Part shown: positions 9,506 through 20,161 of the stretch, one piece after another
How the letters are laid out: each line of letters starts with the position of its first letter
How positions within the stretch are numbered: the first letter of the stretch is position 1
From: Endozoicomonas sp. OPT23
Lineage (GTDB): Bacteria > Pseudomonadota > Gammaproteobacteria > Pseudomonadales > Endozoicomonadaceae
NCBI RefSeq assembly: GCF_009653635.1
Contig: NZ_PPFD01000009.1
Location: forward strand, 248,001-312,000
Direction of reading: 5' to 3'
DNA: 64,000 bases
The notes under the pieces: generated by a model
Told to the model about the DNA's origin: nothing
Seen by the model: only the letters and a program-made list of their open reading frames with translations
The model's database searches: none
Translations under genes and position numbers: made by a program

Positions 9506-10741
9506 TCAAAAGGAGCCTTTGAACCATTTTTTGATTCTGGCAGCCCAATTCTCTTCCTGTTTACTGTATACAGCTTCCTTACGACCTTCCTTCTGCTCCT
9601 TCAATCCGTAATGCAGAAGACCAACACCTGTCGCATAAATGGGATTCGAGACAAAGTCTGTCATTCCCTGAACTGCCTGAGGCACACCAAGCCTCACAGG
9701 CATATGAAATATTTCTTCAGCCAGATCAACAGCACCTTCTATCTTTGAGGTGCCACCTGTCAGAACAATACCGGCTGGTATTAACTCTTCGAAACCACTG
9801 CGTCGCAGCTCAGCCTGAATCAGAGTGAAGAGCTCTTCATATCTTGGCTCAACCACTTCAGCCAGAGAGTGTCTGGACAACTCCCGGGCTGGCCGGTCAC
9901 CCACACTGGGCACCTTGATCATATCATCTGCACCCGCCAGCTGAGTCAGACAGCAGGCATATTTGATCTTTAGCTCTTCAGCATGCTGGGTTGGCGTACG
10001 CAGTGCCATAGCAATGTCGTTAGTTACCTGATCGCCCGCTATCGGTATAACAGCTGTGTGTCGTATTGCACCATCAGTGAAAATGGCAATATCAGTGGTA
10101 CCGCCACCAATATCCACCATACAGACACCCAGCTCTTTTTCATCTTCAGAAAGCACTGCATAGCTGGACGCCAGCTGCTCCAGAATAATATCGTCAACAT
10201 CAAGGCCACAGCGTCGAACACAGTTTTCAATATTCTGCGCCGCATTTACTGCACAGGTAACAAGATGAACCTTGGCCTCCAGTCGAACACCGGACATACC
10301 CTTAGGTTCCTTGACACCTTCCTGAGTGTCAATGATGTATTCCTGAGGCTCTATATGAAGAATTCGCTGATCCGCAGGAATAGCAACAGCCTGAGCTGCA
10401 TCTATCACCCGATCTATATCCGCACTGTTAACTTCACGATCACGAATAGCAACAATACCATGGGAGTTAAGACTGCGAATATGATTACCGGCAATACCCG
10501 CATAAACGGAATGAATTTTACAACCAGTGACCAGTTCAGCTTCTTCAATAGCGCGCTGAATGGCATGCACGGTTGAATCGATATTGACAACCACGCCCCG
10601 CTTCAGACCTTTTGATGCATGAGAACCAATGCCGAGAACTTCTATCTGGCCATCCTGGCTGACCTCACCTACTATAGCCACCACCTTTGAGGTGCCTATA
10701 TCCAGCCCTACGATCAAATTTCCATTATTTGCCGATGTCAT
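9506..10741 (-). CDS. ftsA: Cell division actin-like protein FtsA
   Basis: A 411-residue actin-fold ATPase that tethers FtsZ to the inner membrane and signals to the septal synthases. Visible motifs are phosphate-1 (GLDIGTSKV, 13-21), phosphate-2 (VDIGGGTTDIAIF, about 207-219) and the adenosine motif (GIVLTGGTSKIEG, about 334-346). The C-terminal amphipathic membrane-targeting helix (WAARIKKWFKGSF) is complete. It lies between ftsQ and ftsZ. Confidence 0.97.
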   Translation of the reverse strand: MTSANNGNLIVGLDIGTSKVVAIVGEVSQDGQIEVLGIGSHASKGLKRGVVVNIDSTVHAIQRAIEEAELVTGCKIHSVYAGIAGNHIRSLNSHGIVAIRDREVNSADIDRVIDAAQAVAIPADQRILHIEPQEYIIDTQEGVKEPKGMSGVRLEAKVHLVTCAVNAAQNIENCVRRCGLDVDDIILEQLASSYAVLSEDEKELGVCMVDIGGGTTDIAIFTDGAIRHTAVIPIAGDQVTNDIAMALRTPTQHAEELKIKYACCLTQLAGADDMIKVPSVGDRPARELSRHSLAEVVEPRYEELFTLIQAELRRSGFEELIPAGIVLTGGTSKIEGAVDLAEEIFHMPVRLGVPQAVQGMTDFVSNPIYATGVGLLHYGLKEQKEGRKEAVYSKQEENWAARIKKWFKGSF

Positions 10742-10811
10742 GGCATCACTCTTCCCAAAACCTCAAAAACCGTCGTCATCAGTGACAAGCAGTCATTCAT
10801 CTTGCTGCTAT

Positions 10812-11588
10812 TTATTTCCACGCCACCGAAGCCCCGTTTAAATACCGTAAATCCACTCGCTTCACATCTTCCCAGCGATCATTCAGACGCTCGTGAAAGA
10901 GCCTGATAAATCTTTGCAATCGAGCCATTCTTCGGTCTCGACCAATATTTACTGATACATGGTCAACCCTAAACAACCATGAATCCGTACTACTTAAATT
11001 CAGCTCACTGACCGTTACCCCAAGTGGACGCAACAGCTGACTGATCGACAAATACTGCTGCATCACATCCTGAGCTCTGTCCTGAGGCCCTGACAACAAA
11101 GGCAGGTCGACAAAACTGTCCAACTGACCGGGCCTGAATACCTGCCCCCGTTCATCAATCAGGCCATCCTGCTCCCAACGAGCAATGGCTTCACGCTCAA
11201 CCAGAGTAACAACCACCTTATCCGGCCACTCACGCTTAACACTGACTCTCTTCACCCAGGGCATAGCAGCTACAGCATCCTGCATCCCCGGTAAATCGAG
11301 AAACAGAAAGCGGTTAACCAGCCAGGGGGCCAGTACTTTTTCTACCTCATCCCTTTGCAGCTGATTAAAGCCTGAACGAACCTCCACACGTGCTATCGGC
11401 TGATTGACCCAGTCCATCAACCTTGGCCATGTCCAGATAACTCCTGCCATAACCGTAAACAGAGCCAAATACTTACCTGCTAACTGCCAGCGAGCGAGAT
11501 TCTGTGGGCCGAACCCTGCCTTGTTCCGATTCGCTTTGAAAGAAGCCGAAGCTCTCTTCTCAGACTTCTTCCGTTTCAGTAATTGCAC
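10812..11588 (-). CDS. ftsQ: Cell division protein FtsQ
   Basis: A 258-residue bitopic divisome protein. It has a basic cytoplasmic tail, one membrane helix (about 37-54), a periplasmic POTRA domain (about 65-135) and a beta domain that contacts FtsB/FtsL. The start is GTG at 11588, inside the end of ddlB (29-base overlap), which suggests translational coupling. Length and position in the cluster fit FtsQ. Confidence 0.93.
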   Translation of the reverse strand: MQLLKRKKSEKRASASFKANRNKAGFGPQNLARWQLAGKYLALFTVMAGVIWTWPRLMDWVNQPIARVEVRSGFNQLQRDEVEKVLAPWLVNRFLFLDLPGMQDAVAAMPWVKRVSVKREWPDKVVVTLVEREAIARWEQDGLIDERGQVFRPGQLDSFVDLPLLSGPQDRAQDVMQQYLSISQLLRPLGVTVSELNLSSTDSWLFRVDHVSVNIGRDRRMARLQRFIRLFHERLNDRWEDVKRVDLRYLNGASVAWK

Positions 11589-12564
11589 TGTATTCCTTTA
11601 GAATGCATTGGCCAGACAGCTCACCAGTCAGCGAGGTTTTCAGTATTTCCATCACCAACTGATCAAAATCCAGCCCCACTGCCTTAGCTGCCATAGGTAC
11701 CAAACTATGGTCTGTCATACCCGGAACTGTGTTCACTTCCAGAATCCAGAAACGACCTCTTTCGTCCTGCATAAAATCAACACGTCCCCAGCCGGAGCAA
11801 CCAAGGGTTTCAAAAGCTGTCAGGGCTAAAGCCTGCATTTCCTGCTCTTCACCTTCTGACAAGCCGCAAGGTAAGCGGTAACCGGTATCGTCAGATAGGT
11901 ATTTAGCCTCGTAATCGTAGAATTCTTCCTGCGACTCTATTTTAATGGCTGGCAGAGGCTGGCCATTAAGTACGGTCACGGTAAATTCCGGACCATCAAT
12001 AAACTGCTCAACCAATACTGAAGAACCATACTGACTGGCTTTTTCCCAGGCTGGATACAAATCCTGCTCACGATCAACTCTTGCCACACCCACACTGGAA
12101 CCTTCAAGACTCGGCTTAATAAATGCCGGAAGGATTTCAACACAGTACTCCAGGTGATCCGGATCTTCTATTAATCGAAAATCCGGTGTTGGCAGACCCA
12201 CTGCCTGCATCAACAGCTTGCTGCGATATTTATCCATGGCTAAAGCTGATGCCATCACACCACTGCCTGCGTAGGGAATGCCCATCAACTCCAGCAACCC
12301 CTGTACAGTGCCATCTTCACCACCACGGCCATGCAGAGCAATAAAAGCTCTATCCGGCTTATGGCTTTCCAGCTGTTCAACCAGGTTATTGGCCGGATCT
12401 ATCATGACCGCATCAACACCAGTTCGTACCAGTGCCGCATACACTCTATCACCGGATGCCAGACTCACTTCCCGCTCAGCAGAAGTACCTCCCAGTAACA
12501 CGGCAACCTTGCCGAAAGCTCTGGGGTCAAAAGACTCATGATTTGGTTCACAACTGTATATCAT
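11560..12564 (-). CDS. ddlB: D-alanine--D-alanine ligase
   Basis: A 334-residue ATP-grasp ligase that joins two D-Ala for the peptidoglycan stem peptide. Seen are the N-terminal VAVLLGGTSAEREVSLASG block (20-38), the glycine-rich ATP loop (KPSLEGSSVGV), and the metal site (EVNTVPGMTDHSLVP). AAGGAAA precedes the ATG. The protein carries an N-terminal extension of about 15 residues before the usual family start, which may be real or may mean a later start is used. Confidence 0.95.
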   Translation of the reverse strand: MIYSCEPNHESFDPRAFGKVAVLLGGTSAEREVSLASGDRVYAALVRTGVDAVMIDPANNLVEQLESHKPDRAFIALHGRGGEDGTVQGLLELMGIPYAGSGVMASALAMDKYRSKLLMQAVGLPTPDFRLIEDPDHLEYCVEILPAFIKPSLEGSSVGVARVDREQDLYPAWEKASQYGSSVLVEQFIDGPEFTVTVLNGQPLPAIKIESQEEFYDYEAKYLSDDTGYRLPCGLSEGEEQEMQALALTAFETLGCSGWGRVDFMQDERGRFWILEVNTVPGMTDHSLVPMAAKAVGLDFDQLVMEILKTSLTGELSGQCILKEYSAITETEEV

Positions 12565-12575
12565 GATCGGTTTCC

Positions 12576-14024
12576 TTAAATATTCCTGCCTTCAGCGAAC
12601 TCATTTGACAGCTTTCCAGCCAATGCTCCAATGTCGCCAGCCCCTTGCGTCAGGACCAGATCGCCATCACGAACGATACCTTCAAGAATACCTGCAACTT
12701 CATCAGGGCCGGACACATAAACCGGCTCCAACTGACCTCGCTGCCTGATGCTGCGACAAAGACTCTTACTGTCCGCACCGGGAATCGTTTCTTCACCAGC
12801 CGGGTAAACCTCCATCAGCAACAGCACATCAACGCGCGAAAGCACATCAACAAAGTCTTCATACAGGTCGCGAGTTCTTGAATAACGATGAGGCTGATAA
12901 ACCATTACCAGTCGTTTATCTTCCCAACCATCCCGGATAGCACTGACTGTTGCAGCAACTTCAGTCGGGTGATGACCATAATCATCCACCAGCATAATAT
13001 TGGCATCATTGACATCAAACTGCCCCTGCACCTGAAAACGTCGACCAACACCTTCGAACTGTTTCAGGCCTTCACAGATGGCTTCATCGGTCATGCCCTC
13101 ATCTTCAGCGACAATAAAAGTAGCCAGAGCGTTAAGGACATTGTGTTTGCCAGGAATATTCAGCTCAACATTCAAAGCCTTTTCAGGGCAACTCTTACGG
13201 TGCAGTTCAAAGCGTGTAATCAGACCATCCTGCTGGATATTGACGGCACGATAATCGGCCTGCTCACTCTCACCATAGGTGACCGTTCGACGTTTAATTA
13301 ATGGTAACAGTTCCTGAACAACAGGACAGTCGATACAAACCACAGCCAGCCCGTAAAACGGCAGGTTGTGCAGAAAATCAATAAATGTCTTTTTCAGTTT
13401 ACCGAAATCACCATCGTAGGTCGCCATATGATCGGCATCGATATTGGTAACGATCGAAAGCATTGGCTGCAGATGCAAAAACGAAGCATCAGACTCATCT
13501 GCTTCAGCCACCAGAATTCGACTGGCACCCAGACGGGCATTGGTTCCTGCTGAATTCAAACGACCGCCAATCACAAATGTCGGATCCAGATCACCGTGAC
13601 CAAGCACAGAAGCAATCAAACTGGTTGTTGTCGTTTTACCGTGAGTACCTGCAACAGCAATGCCGTGTCGATATCGCATCAACTCAGCCAACATTTCCGC
13701 TCTTGGTACAACAGGAATACGACGTTCTCTTGCAGCCAGCACTTCCGGGTTATCTTCCGCTACGGCCGTAGAGGTCACAACCACATCACAGCCATCAATA
13801 TTGGCGGTGGTATGACCAATAAAGACTTCAATACCTTTACTTTCAAGACGCTGGGTTACCGCAGAAGCCCTGATATCAGAACCGGAAATTCTATAACCCT
13901 GATTACCGAGCACTTCGGCAATGCCACACATGCCCGAGCCACCAATACCAACAAAGTGAATTTTCTTAATACGACGCATTTCAGGAACAGCAGCCACTGA
14001 AGACATTGGGTGATCAGTTTGCAT
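12576..14024 (-). CDS. murC: UDP-N-acetylmuramate--L-alanine ligase MurC
   Basis: A 482-residue Mur ligase that adds L-Ala to UDP-MurNAc in the cytoplasm. The UDP-binding [12 protein letters not shown] motif is near 27-38 and the P-loop GTHGKTTT at 126-133. I chose ATG 14024 because GGAG lies 7 bases upstream; it overlaps the murG stop by 11 bases. A longer reading from 14078 would extend well into murG and lacks such a site. Confidence 0.95.
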   Translation of the reverse strand: MQTDHPMSSVAAVPEMRRIKKIHFVGIGGSGMCGIAEVLGNQGYRISGSDIRASAVTQRLESKGIEVFIGHTTANIDGCDVVVTSTAVAEDNPEVLAARERRIPVVPRAEMLAELMRYRHGIAVAGTHGKTTTTSLIASVLGHGDLDPTFVIGGRLNSAGTNARLGASRILVAEADESDASFLHLQPMLSIVTNIDADHMATYDGDFGKLKKTFIDFLHNLPFYGLAVVCIDCPVVQELLPLIKRRTVTYGESEQADYRAVNIQQDGLITRFELHRKSCPEKALNVELNIPGKHNVLNALATFIVAEDEGMTDEAICEGLKQFEGVGRRFQVQGQFDVNDANIMLVDDYGHHPTEVAATVSAIRDGWEDKRLVMVYQPHRYSRTRDLYEDFVDVLSRVDVLLLMEVYPAGEETIPGADSKSLCRSIRQRGQLEPVYVSGPDEVAGILEGIVRDGDLVLTQGAGDIGALAGKLSNEFAEGRNI

Positions 14025-15081
14025 TGGCAATCTCCAGACAGTGTTCCGCAACTTCAATGGCGGCTCTTGGGTGAGCAACCTTTCCGGCAGCTTCAGACAT
14101 TTTCTCCAGCTTTTCTGGCTGGTTGTACAATTCAGTCAACAGTTCAGTCAATTTTTCTTCACTTAGGTTTTTCTGTTGCACCATCAGTGCTGCACCCTGC
14201 TCAACCAGATAGTTGCCGTTAGCCGTCTGATGATCATCAACCGCAAAAGGAAAAGGAATCAGAATGGATGCTCTTTGCGCTAATGCCAGTTCTGAAACAG
14301 TCAGAGCACCTGAACGGCAAAGAACCACATCAGCCCAGTTATAAGCGGATGCCATATCATCAATAAAGGGCTCTACTCGCCCTTTAACGCCGCACTTCTC
14401 ATAAAGTTCTCTTGCCTCATCAGCATTACCTTTACCGGTCTGATGCCAGACACTTATCTTGCCTGACAATTTAGCCAGAGATTCAGGTACAACTTTATTA
14501 ATACCGATTGCCCCGCGACTACCCCCTACTACAAGCAGTTTCAGAGGTTCATCTGGCTCTCTATTCAAAGAACTGCAAGAAATACTGTTTCGTACCGGAT
14601 TTCCAGTCACAGTAAATTGTTTCTCCGGAAACGCTGAAGGGAAGGCAACTAACGTGCGACTGGCAATTTTACTTAATATTTTATTGGTAAAGCCGGCAAT
14701 GGCATTCTGTTCATGAACAATCAAGGGCACACCCATCAAGCGCGCAGCCAATCCTCCGGGACCTGTGACATAACCTCCCATTCCCAAAACACAGACAGGC
14801 TTCATACGACGAATAACTTTCATCACACGGTAAAGAGAAACCATTAATTTCAAAGGGGCTTTTAGCAAACTGGCTATGCCCTTACCCCTTAAACCTGTCA
14901 CCGGTATATGAGTAATCTCAATACCATGTTTGGGAACCAGCTCTGCCTCCATACTGTTCGGAGTACCCAGCCAGTGAATATCACAGCCTTTTTTCTGCAG
15001 CTCTTCTGCGGTAGCCAGTGCCGGAAAGATATGCCCTCCAGTACCACCAGCCATTATCAATACGGTAGGACGATCAAGCAT
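14014..15081 (-). CDS. murG: Lipid II synthase MurG (GlcNAc transferase)
   Basis: A 355-residue GT28 glycosyltransferase that adds GlcNAc to lipid I on the inner face of the membrane. The N-terminal [14 protein letters not shown] loop and the [11 protein letters not shown] and HEQNAIAG blocks are diagnostic. ATG 15081 is preferred: GGAGG sits 8 bases upstream, the first residues match the family, and it overlaps the ftsW stop by 8 bases. An in-frame ATG at 15117 would extend it by 12 residues. Confidence 0.95.
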   Translation of the reverse strand: MLDRPTVLIMAGGTGGHIFPALATAEELQKKGCDIHWLGTPNSMEAELVPKHGIEITHIPVTGLRGKGIASLLKAPLKLMVSLYRVMKVIRRMKPVCVLGMGGYVTGPGGLAARLMGVPLIVHEQNAIAGFTNKILSKIASRTLVAFPSAFPEKQFTVTGNPVRNSISCSSLNREPDEPLKLLVVGGSRGAIGINKVVPESLAKLSGKISVWHQTGKGNADEARELYEKCGVKGRVEPFIDDMASAYNWADVVLCRSGALTVSELALAQRASILIPFPFAVDDHQTANGNYLVEQGAALMVQQKNLSEEKLTELLTELYNQPEKLEKMSEAAGKVAHPRAAIEVAEHCLEIANAN

Positions 15082-16267
15082 CTCGCCGTCCTCCGTCTTT
15101 ATCTGTCTGTTCGACATTTAGCAGCCGTCGTTCATAATCAATGCGTAATAATAAACCGAACGCCATACAGGTAATCAGAAGACTACTACCGCCATAACTG
15201 ATCAATGGCATCGCCAAACCTTTGGTTGGCAACAATCCTGTACTCACCCCCATATTAATCAAGGCCTGGGTGCCGTAGAGCAAGCCTATTCCGTACGCTA
15301 GAAAACCATGAAACAGCATGCCTTTCTGCTCTGCCCGCTGACCTATCTGTAAGGCACGCCAGGCAATAAACAGGGTCAGAGCGAGCACCAACAGAGCTCC
15401 TATTAGCCCCAGCTCTTCTGCCAGAATGGCAAAAATAAAATCAGTATGAGCTTCCGGTAGATAAAAGAGTTTCATCAGGCTGTTACCCAGCCCTACCCCA
15501 AGCCACTCTCCACGGCCAAAAGCGATCTGGGCCTGAGTAATCTGAAAACCACTGCCGTATCGATTTTCTTCTGACCACGGCTCAAGAAATGATGTCACAC
15601 GAGCCAGTCGATAAGGCTCGATATAAATCATCAGAGCAATCAAGGCCAGAAGCACCAGAACAATACCTACAAACTGCATCTTCTTGGCACCAGCCAGAAA
15701 TACCATCCCCATTGCCGCAGACATCAGGACAACCAGTGACCCTAAGTCAGGCTCGAGAAGCAGAAGGCAGGCAGCTGTCCCAAGAATTACCAGAGGTTTG
15801 AAGAAGCCGCTGAATTTGGTACGTACCTCATCAAGGCGCCTGTCGAGATACGCTGCCATATAAATAACAATCATCAGCTTGGCAGCTTCAGAAGCTTGCA
15901 GATTGAATATACCCAGAGGTATCCAACGAGTACTGCCGTTTATTTCTCGAGTAAACAGAACCACAAACAGCAGAAACATACTCATGAAAAGAGCCAACCA
16001 GCTGAAACGGTGTACCACCTTTACAGGAAGCACCAAAGCTCCAACCATCAATCCCATTCCGGCAGCCACAAAAACCAGCTGTTTAACGATAATATACAGA
16101 GGCTTTTGATAGAGGCTGTCAGCGATCTCCATAGACGCAGAGCTGACCATAACCAGGCCAATCACCATCAGCGTGAAAATAGCACCCAGCAATGGAATAT
16201 CCAGAGAACTCCGATAATCACCGGTTCCCAGATTAAATTCGCTCTGAAGCCGCTGCTGGAGAATCAT
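15074..16267 (-). CDS. ftsW: Septal peptidoglycan glycosyltransferase FtsW
   Basis: A SEDS-family protein of about 397 residues with ten predicted membrane helices that polymerises lipid II at the septum with FtsI. Conserved stretches include RWIPLGIFNLQASEAAK (catalytic-loop region), HTDFIFAILAEELG and PLISYGGSS. The ATG at 16267 overlaps the murD stop as TGATG and has AAGGAG 8 bases upstream; a TTG three bases earlier is a possible alternative. Confidence 0.96.
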   Translation of the reverse strand: MILQQRLQSEFNLGTGDYRSSLDIPLLGAIFTLMVIGLVMVSSASMEIADSLYQKPLYIIVKQLVFVAAGMGLMVGALVLPVKVVHRFSWLALFMSMFLLFVVLFTREINGSTRWIPLGIFNLQASEAAKLMIVIYMAAYLDRRLDEVRTKFSGFFKPLVILGTAACLLLLEPDLGSLVVLMSAAMGMVFLAGAKKMQFVGIVLVLLALIALMIYIEPYRLARVTSFLEPWSEENRYGSGFQITQAQIAFGRGEWLGVGLGNSLMKLFYLPEAHTDFIFAILAEELGLIGALLVLALTLFIAWRALQIGQRAEQKGMLFHGFLAYGIGLLYGTQALINMGVSTGLLPTKGLAMPLISYGGSSLLITCMAFGLLLRIDYERRLLNVEQTDKDGGRRDA

Positions 16268-17619
16268 CAAAGTTTCTCCTTCACCAGCACTACAAATTGA
16301 TCGCCACGTTGTTCAAAACTGCTGAACATATCAAAACTGGCGCAGGCGGGAGCCAACAAAACAGTATCGCCCTGCTGACTAACAGCCAGAGCCCTGTCTA
16401 TGGCTTCAGCAAGGCCTTCTGCGTGACTGCAATCTGCAGCACCCTCTACAGTTTTAGCAATCTGTTCACCGTCACGACCAATGACGATCAATTCCCGTAC
16501 ATAACGTTGTACAGGGGATCTCAACTGACTGAAGTCTGCCCCTTTACCATCACCACCAGCGATCAGAACAACCTTGCCGGAAATGACTTCACCCAGCCCT
16601 TCAATAGCAGCAACTGAAGCACCAACATTAGTGGCCTTGGAATCGTTAACCCAAACAACACCGTCTTTTTCAGCCACCCACTGACAACGATGGCTCAAGC
16701 CAGGAAACTCTTTCAAAGCACTGAGCATGGCTTCCAGAGGAATATTTACAGATTCACCTAAAGCCAGTGCAGCCAGAGCGTTAGTCTGATTATGACGGCC
16801 TTGAAGCTTCATCTCGGCGCAGTTCAATAAACGAGTTACACCTTTGCATAACCAGATGCCGTCACTGTCTGTCAGCAGCCCATAGTCGTTCAGATCGGGT
16901 AGCCCTGAGGTAAACCCGATAGCAGGTGTGGCCTGAGGCAACAGAGGAACTGTCAGAGCATCAGGCTTAAAATACACCGCCTTGCTGCAACCTTTATAAA
17001 TTCGCTGTTTGGCCTGATGATATTCAATCATGGATACATAACGATCCATATGATCAGGACTGAGATTCAGCACTGTGGCAACAGTAGCTCTCAGAGAATG
17101 CGTCGTTTCAAGCTGAAAACTGGACAGCTCAAGTACAAACAACTCAATAGTGTCATTCTGAAGTAAATCCAGAACAGGCACACCAATATTGCCACCTACA
17201 GCGACATTGATACCGGCTGCTTTTGCCATTTCACCCAACAGACTGGTTACCGTGCTTTTGCCATTGGAACCTGTGATGGCAACCACCGGTTTGTTCACTT
17301 CTCGACAGAACAGCTCGATATCGCCAACAACTTTGACACCCGTTGCAGCAGCATCAGCAATTTCAGGCGTAGCAACAGCAATCCCCGGGCTGAGAACAAT
17401 TTCATCAGCGGCCAGCAGCCAGCTCTTCTCAAAACTACCAGTATGAACGGGAACGTCAGGGTATTCATTCTTGAGCTCATCAAGACCCGGAGGGTTAGTC
17501 CGGGTATCAATCACCTTAAAAGGCAGTTTCTTACCAGCCAGATAGCGGACACAGGACATCCCGGTCTTGCCAAGACCAACAACAACACGGGAACAACTGG
17601 AACCTATAATTTCTGCCAC
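16267..17619 (-). CDS. murD: UDP-MurNAc-L-alanine--D-glutamate ligase MurD
   Basis: A 450-residue Mur ligase that adds D-Glu. It has the N-terminal Rossmann-like UDP-binding domain (VVVGLGKTG, 12-20), the P-loop TGSNGKST at 116-123, and the downstream LSPDHMDRY and NDSKATNVG motifs. It overlaps ftsW by one base and lies 33 bases after mraY. Confidence 0.96.
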   Translation of the reverse strand: MAEIIGSSCSRVVVGLGKTGMSCVRYLAGKKLPFKVIDTRTNPPGLDELKNEYPDVPVHTGSFEKSWLLAADEIVLSPGIAVATPEIADAAATGVKVVGDIELFCREVNKPVVAITGSNGKSTVTSLLGEMAKAAGINVAVGGNIGVPVLDLLQNDTIELFVLELSSFQLETTHSLRATVATVLNLSPDHMDRYVSMIEYHQAKQRIYKGCSKAVYFKPDALTVPLLPQATPAIGFTSGLPDLNDYGLLTDSDGIWLCKGVTRLLNCAEMKLQGRHNQTNALAALALGESVNIPLEAMLSALKEFPGLSHRCQWVAEKDGVVWVNDSKATNVGASVAAIEGLGEVISGKVVLIAGGDGKGADFSQLRSPVQRYVRELIVIGRDGEQIAKTVEGAADCSHAEGLAEAIDRALAVSQQGDTVLLAPACASFDMFSSFEQRGDQFVVLVKEKL

Positions 17620-17651
17620 TGCTATTTATGCCTCTGCGCTATTCGCTTTTA

Positions 17652-18734
17652 TTATCTAATTTTCAGTGATGCCAGTCCGATCAGAACCAGAATCAGGGTA
17701 ATAATCCAGAACCGAACAATAACTCGCGGTTCTGGCCAACCTTTCAATTCAAAATGATGATGAAGCGGTGCCATTCTGAAAATACGGCGGCCAGTCAATT
17801 TAAACGACGCAACCTGTAGAATCACCGATACGGTTTCCATAACGAAAACACCACCCATGATAATCAGTACGATTTCCTGACGAACAATAACGGCCAGTAC
17901 ACCTAATGCTGCACCCAGTGCCAGGGCACCCACATCCCCCATAAAGACCTGAGCCGGGTATGTGTTGAACCATAGAAAAGCCAGACCGGCCCCACCAATA
18001 GCGGCGCAGAACACCACCAGCTCACCGGAGCCGGGAACAAAAGGAATTAGCAGATATTGAGCAAAGTTTGCATGACCACTTACGTAGGCAAAAACAGCTA
18101 ACGCTGCAGACACTAGCACCGTCGGCATAATCGCCAGACCGTCAAGACCATCAGTCAGATTCACTGCGTTACTGGTACCAACAATGGTCAAATAAGCCAG
18201 CACAATAAAGAACGGTCCAAGGTCAATAACCACATTCTTGAAAAAAGGTACGATCAGACTGGTTTCAACGGGTGACTGAGCTGTTGTATATAGAAATATC
18301 GCAGCACCAAGACCAGCTACTGACTGCCAGAAAAATTTCCAGCGAGCAGGTAAACCTCTGGAGTTCTTCTCTACCACTTTACGGTAATCGTCTACCCAGC
18401 CAACAATACCAAAGATCATAGTGACCAGAAGCACGACCCAGATGTAGCGGTTTGACAGGTTTGCCCAGAGCAACGTGCTGACTGCTATACAGATCAGAAT
18501 CAGTGCGCCACCCATGGTAGGCGTACCGGCTTTACTAAGGTGTGATTGAGGACCATCATCACGAACAGACTGCCCTATCTGGTGATAGCTCAACTTCCTG
18601 ATCATAATAGGTCCGAGCCAGAGCCCCATTCCCAGTGCAGTAAGCACACCAAGAATGGCTCTCAGAGTCAGGTATTTAAACACAGCAAAACTGTGGTAGT
18701 ACTGGGACAAGAAGTCCGCCAGCCAGAGCAGCAT
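17652..18734 (-). CDS. mraY: Phospho-MurNAc-pentapeptide transferase MraY
   Basis: A 360-residue polytopic enzyme that makes lipid I by transferring phospho-MurNAc-pentapeptide to undecaprenyl phosphate. Motifs visible are GTPTMGG, DDYRKV (paired Asp), [10 protein letters not shown] and [11 protein letters not shown], and the histidine loop [11 protein letters not shown] near the C-terminus. Ten membrane segments are expected. The stop of murF lies two bases upstream. Confidence 0.97.
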   Translation of the reverse strand: MLLWLADFLSQYYHSFAVFKYLTLRAILGVLTALGMGLWLGPIMIRKLSYHQIGQSVRDDGPQSHLSKAGTPTMGGALILICIAVSTLLWANLSNRYIWVVLLVTMIFGIVGWVDDYRKVVEKNSRGLPARWKFFWQSVAGLGAAIFLYTTAQSPVETSLIVPFFKNVVIDLGPFFIVLAYLTIVGTSNAVNLTDGLDGLAIMPTVLVSAALAVFAYVSGHANFAQYLLIPFVPGSGELVVFCAAIGGAGLAFLWFNTYPAQVFMGDVGALALGAALGVLAVIVRQEIVLIIMGGVFVMETVSVILQVASFKLTGRRIFRMAPLHHHFELKGWPEPRVIVRFWIITLILVLIGLASLKIR

Positions 18735-18736
18735 TA

Positions 18737-20161
18737 TCAGCGCTCTCCTTTATATTCAGATCCCACCAGGGATCGGACGACATCCAACATTTCCATGCCT
18801 CTTGAGCCCTTCACCAAAATGGTGACCAGCTGCTGCGCATCCTGCTGATGCCACTCAGCCATCAGTTTCTTTGCAGCGTTCGACAAGGATTCTTTATCAG
18901 CGAAGTGACGTCCATTTGCAGAATTCTCAGAAAAACCTGCAACAGACAATTGAGTCAACTCCCCAAAACCATAAAACGCATCTATCTTTTTCGTTCGAGC
19001 ATAGGCTCCGATATCCCGGTGACGGGCTTCCGCCACCTCACCCAGGTCGAGCATGTCGCCTAACACCATCAATGTTCGACCACGACAGTCAGACAACTGG
19101 TCAATGGCTGCCAGCGTTGCAATCGGGCTGGCATTGTAACTTTCATCGATCAACAGCTCTTTTTCTGACAGCTGATATCGGGAACCTCTTCTCTGAAACG
19201 GCTGAGCATTTTCCAGCCCAGAGACAATCATGTCCAGTGACAATCCAACAGAATATGCAGCCAGTGCCGCACAACAGGCATTTTGAACCTGATGATTGCC
19301 CCAAAATGAAATAGTGAGCGACTTCTGTAACACAGTCTCATTACTCTTAATATTCAGAGTAAAAGTCATACCCATGTCAGTTGACACAATATTCGAGGCA
19401 TAGCAGTCAGCACTGGTATTTTGAAGACTGAAAGAACGTATATGTCTCGTCGTATCTTCAGCAGCCCGCTGCTGCCAGAGTTCAAAACTGGGGTCATCCC
19501 TGTTCAGAATGGCCACACCACCTGACTTAATGTGCTTAAGAATGAAACCCTTCTCAAAAATAACACCTTCGAGGCTGACCAGATCTTTCAGGTGATTTTC
19601 TGCGGCATTGGTAATAATGGCTATATCGGGCTTTGCCAGACTGGATATGTAATCAATTTCGCCGGGGGAGCTTGTGCCTAGCTCAACGACAGCCGTTTGA
19701 TGCTCAGAGGTGAGATCAAACAACGTCAATGGCACACCAAAAGCATTGTTAAGGTTTCCTTTGGTCGCAAGAGTATTACCTCTTTCCGAAAGAATCGCAG
19801 CCAGCATCTCTTTAACTGATGTTTTGCCACACGTTCCAGTCACTGCCACCAGAGGCTTTTTAAAATTGTCCCGATTAAAACGACCAAGCAACCCTAACGC
19901 CTGCTGAGTATCAGCCACCACAATCTGAGTAGTGATAACTTCTTCAAGCTGATGATCAACCAAAACGGCTGCAGCACCCGATTCGACTGCTTTCGCTACA
20001 AAGGCGTGACCATCAAAATTCGGCCCTTTAATAGCGACAAAAAAATCACCTTTTTTTATGGTTCGTGTATCAATACTGATACCGGCAATCTCAACATCAT
20101 CACCAACAACACGACCATTAACGACTTCAGAAATCTCACTGGCGCAATACGAGCGGATCAT
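18737..20161 (-). CDS. murF: UDP-MurNAc-tripeptide--D-Ala-D-Ala ligase MurF
   Basis: A 474-residue Mur ligase that attaches the D-Ala-D-Ala made by Ddl. The P-loop reads VTGTCGKTS, with a Cys where most homologues have Asn or Ser. [10 protein letters not shown] and the C-terminal [11 protein letters not shown] are also family features. ATG 20161 overlaps the murE stop as ATGA and has GGAGG six bases upstream, so the longer frame from 20194 is rejected. Confidence 0.95.
   Translation of the reverse strand: MIRSYCASEISEVVNGRVVGDDVEIAGISIDTRTIKKGDFFVAIKGPNFDGHAFVAKAVESGAAAVLVDHQLEEVITTQIVVADTQQALGLLGRFNRDNFKKPLVAVTGTCGKTSVKEMLAAILSERGNTLATKGNLNNAFGVPLTLFDLTSEHQTAVVELGTSSPGEIDYISSLAKPDIAIITNAAENHLKDLVSLEGVIFEKGFILKHIKSGGVAILNRDDPSFELWQQRAAEDTTRHIRSFSLQNTSADCYASNIVSTDMGMTFTLNIKSNETVLQKSLTISFWGNHQVQNACCAALAAYSVGLSLDMIVSGLENAQPFQRRGSRYQLSEKELLIDESYNASPIATLAAIDQLSDCRGRTLMVLGDMLDLGEVAEARHRDIGAYARTKKIDAFYGFGELTQLSVAGFSENSANGRHFADKESLSNAAKKLMAEWHQQDAQQLVTILVKGSRGMEMLDVVRSLVGSEYKGER

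Noticed and set aside
14025-14078. Longer murC reading
   Set aside because: It runs through the murG 3' end with no ribosome binding site, while ATG 14024 has GGAG at the right distance.
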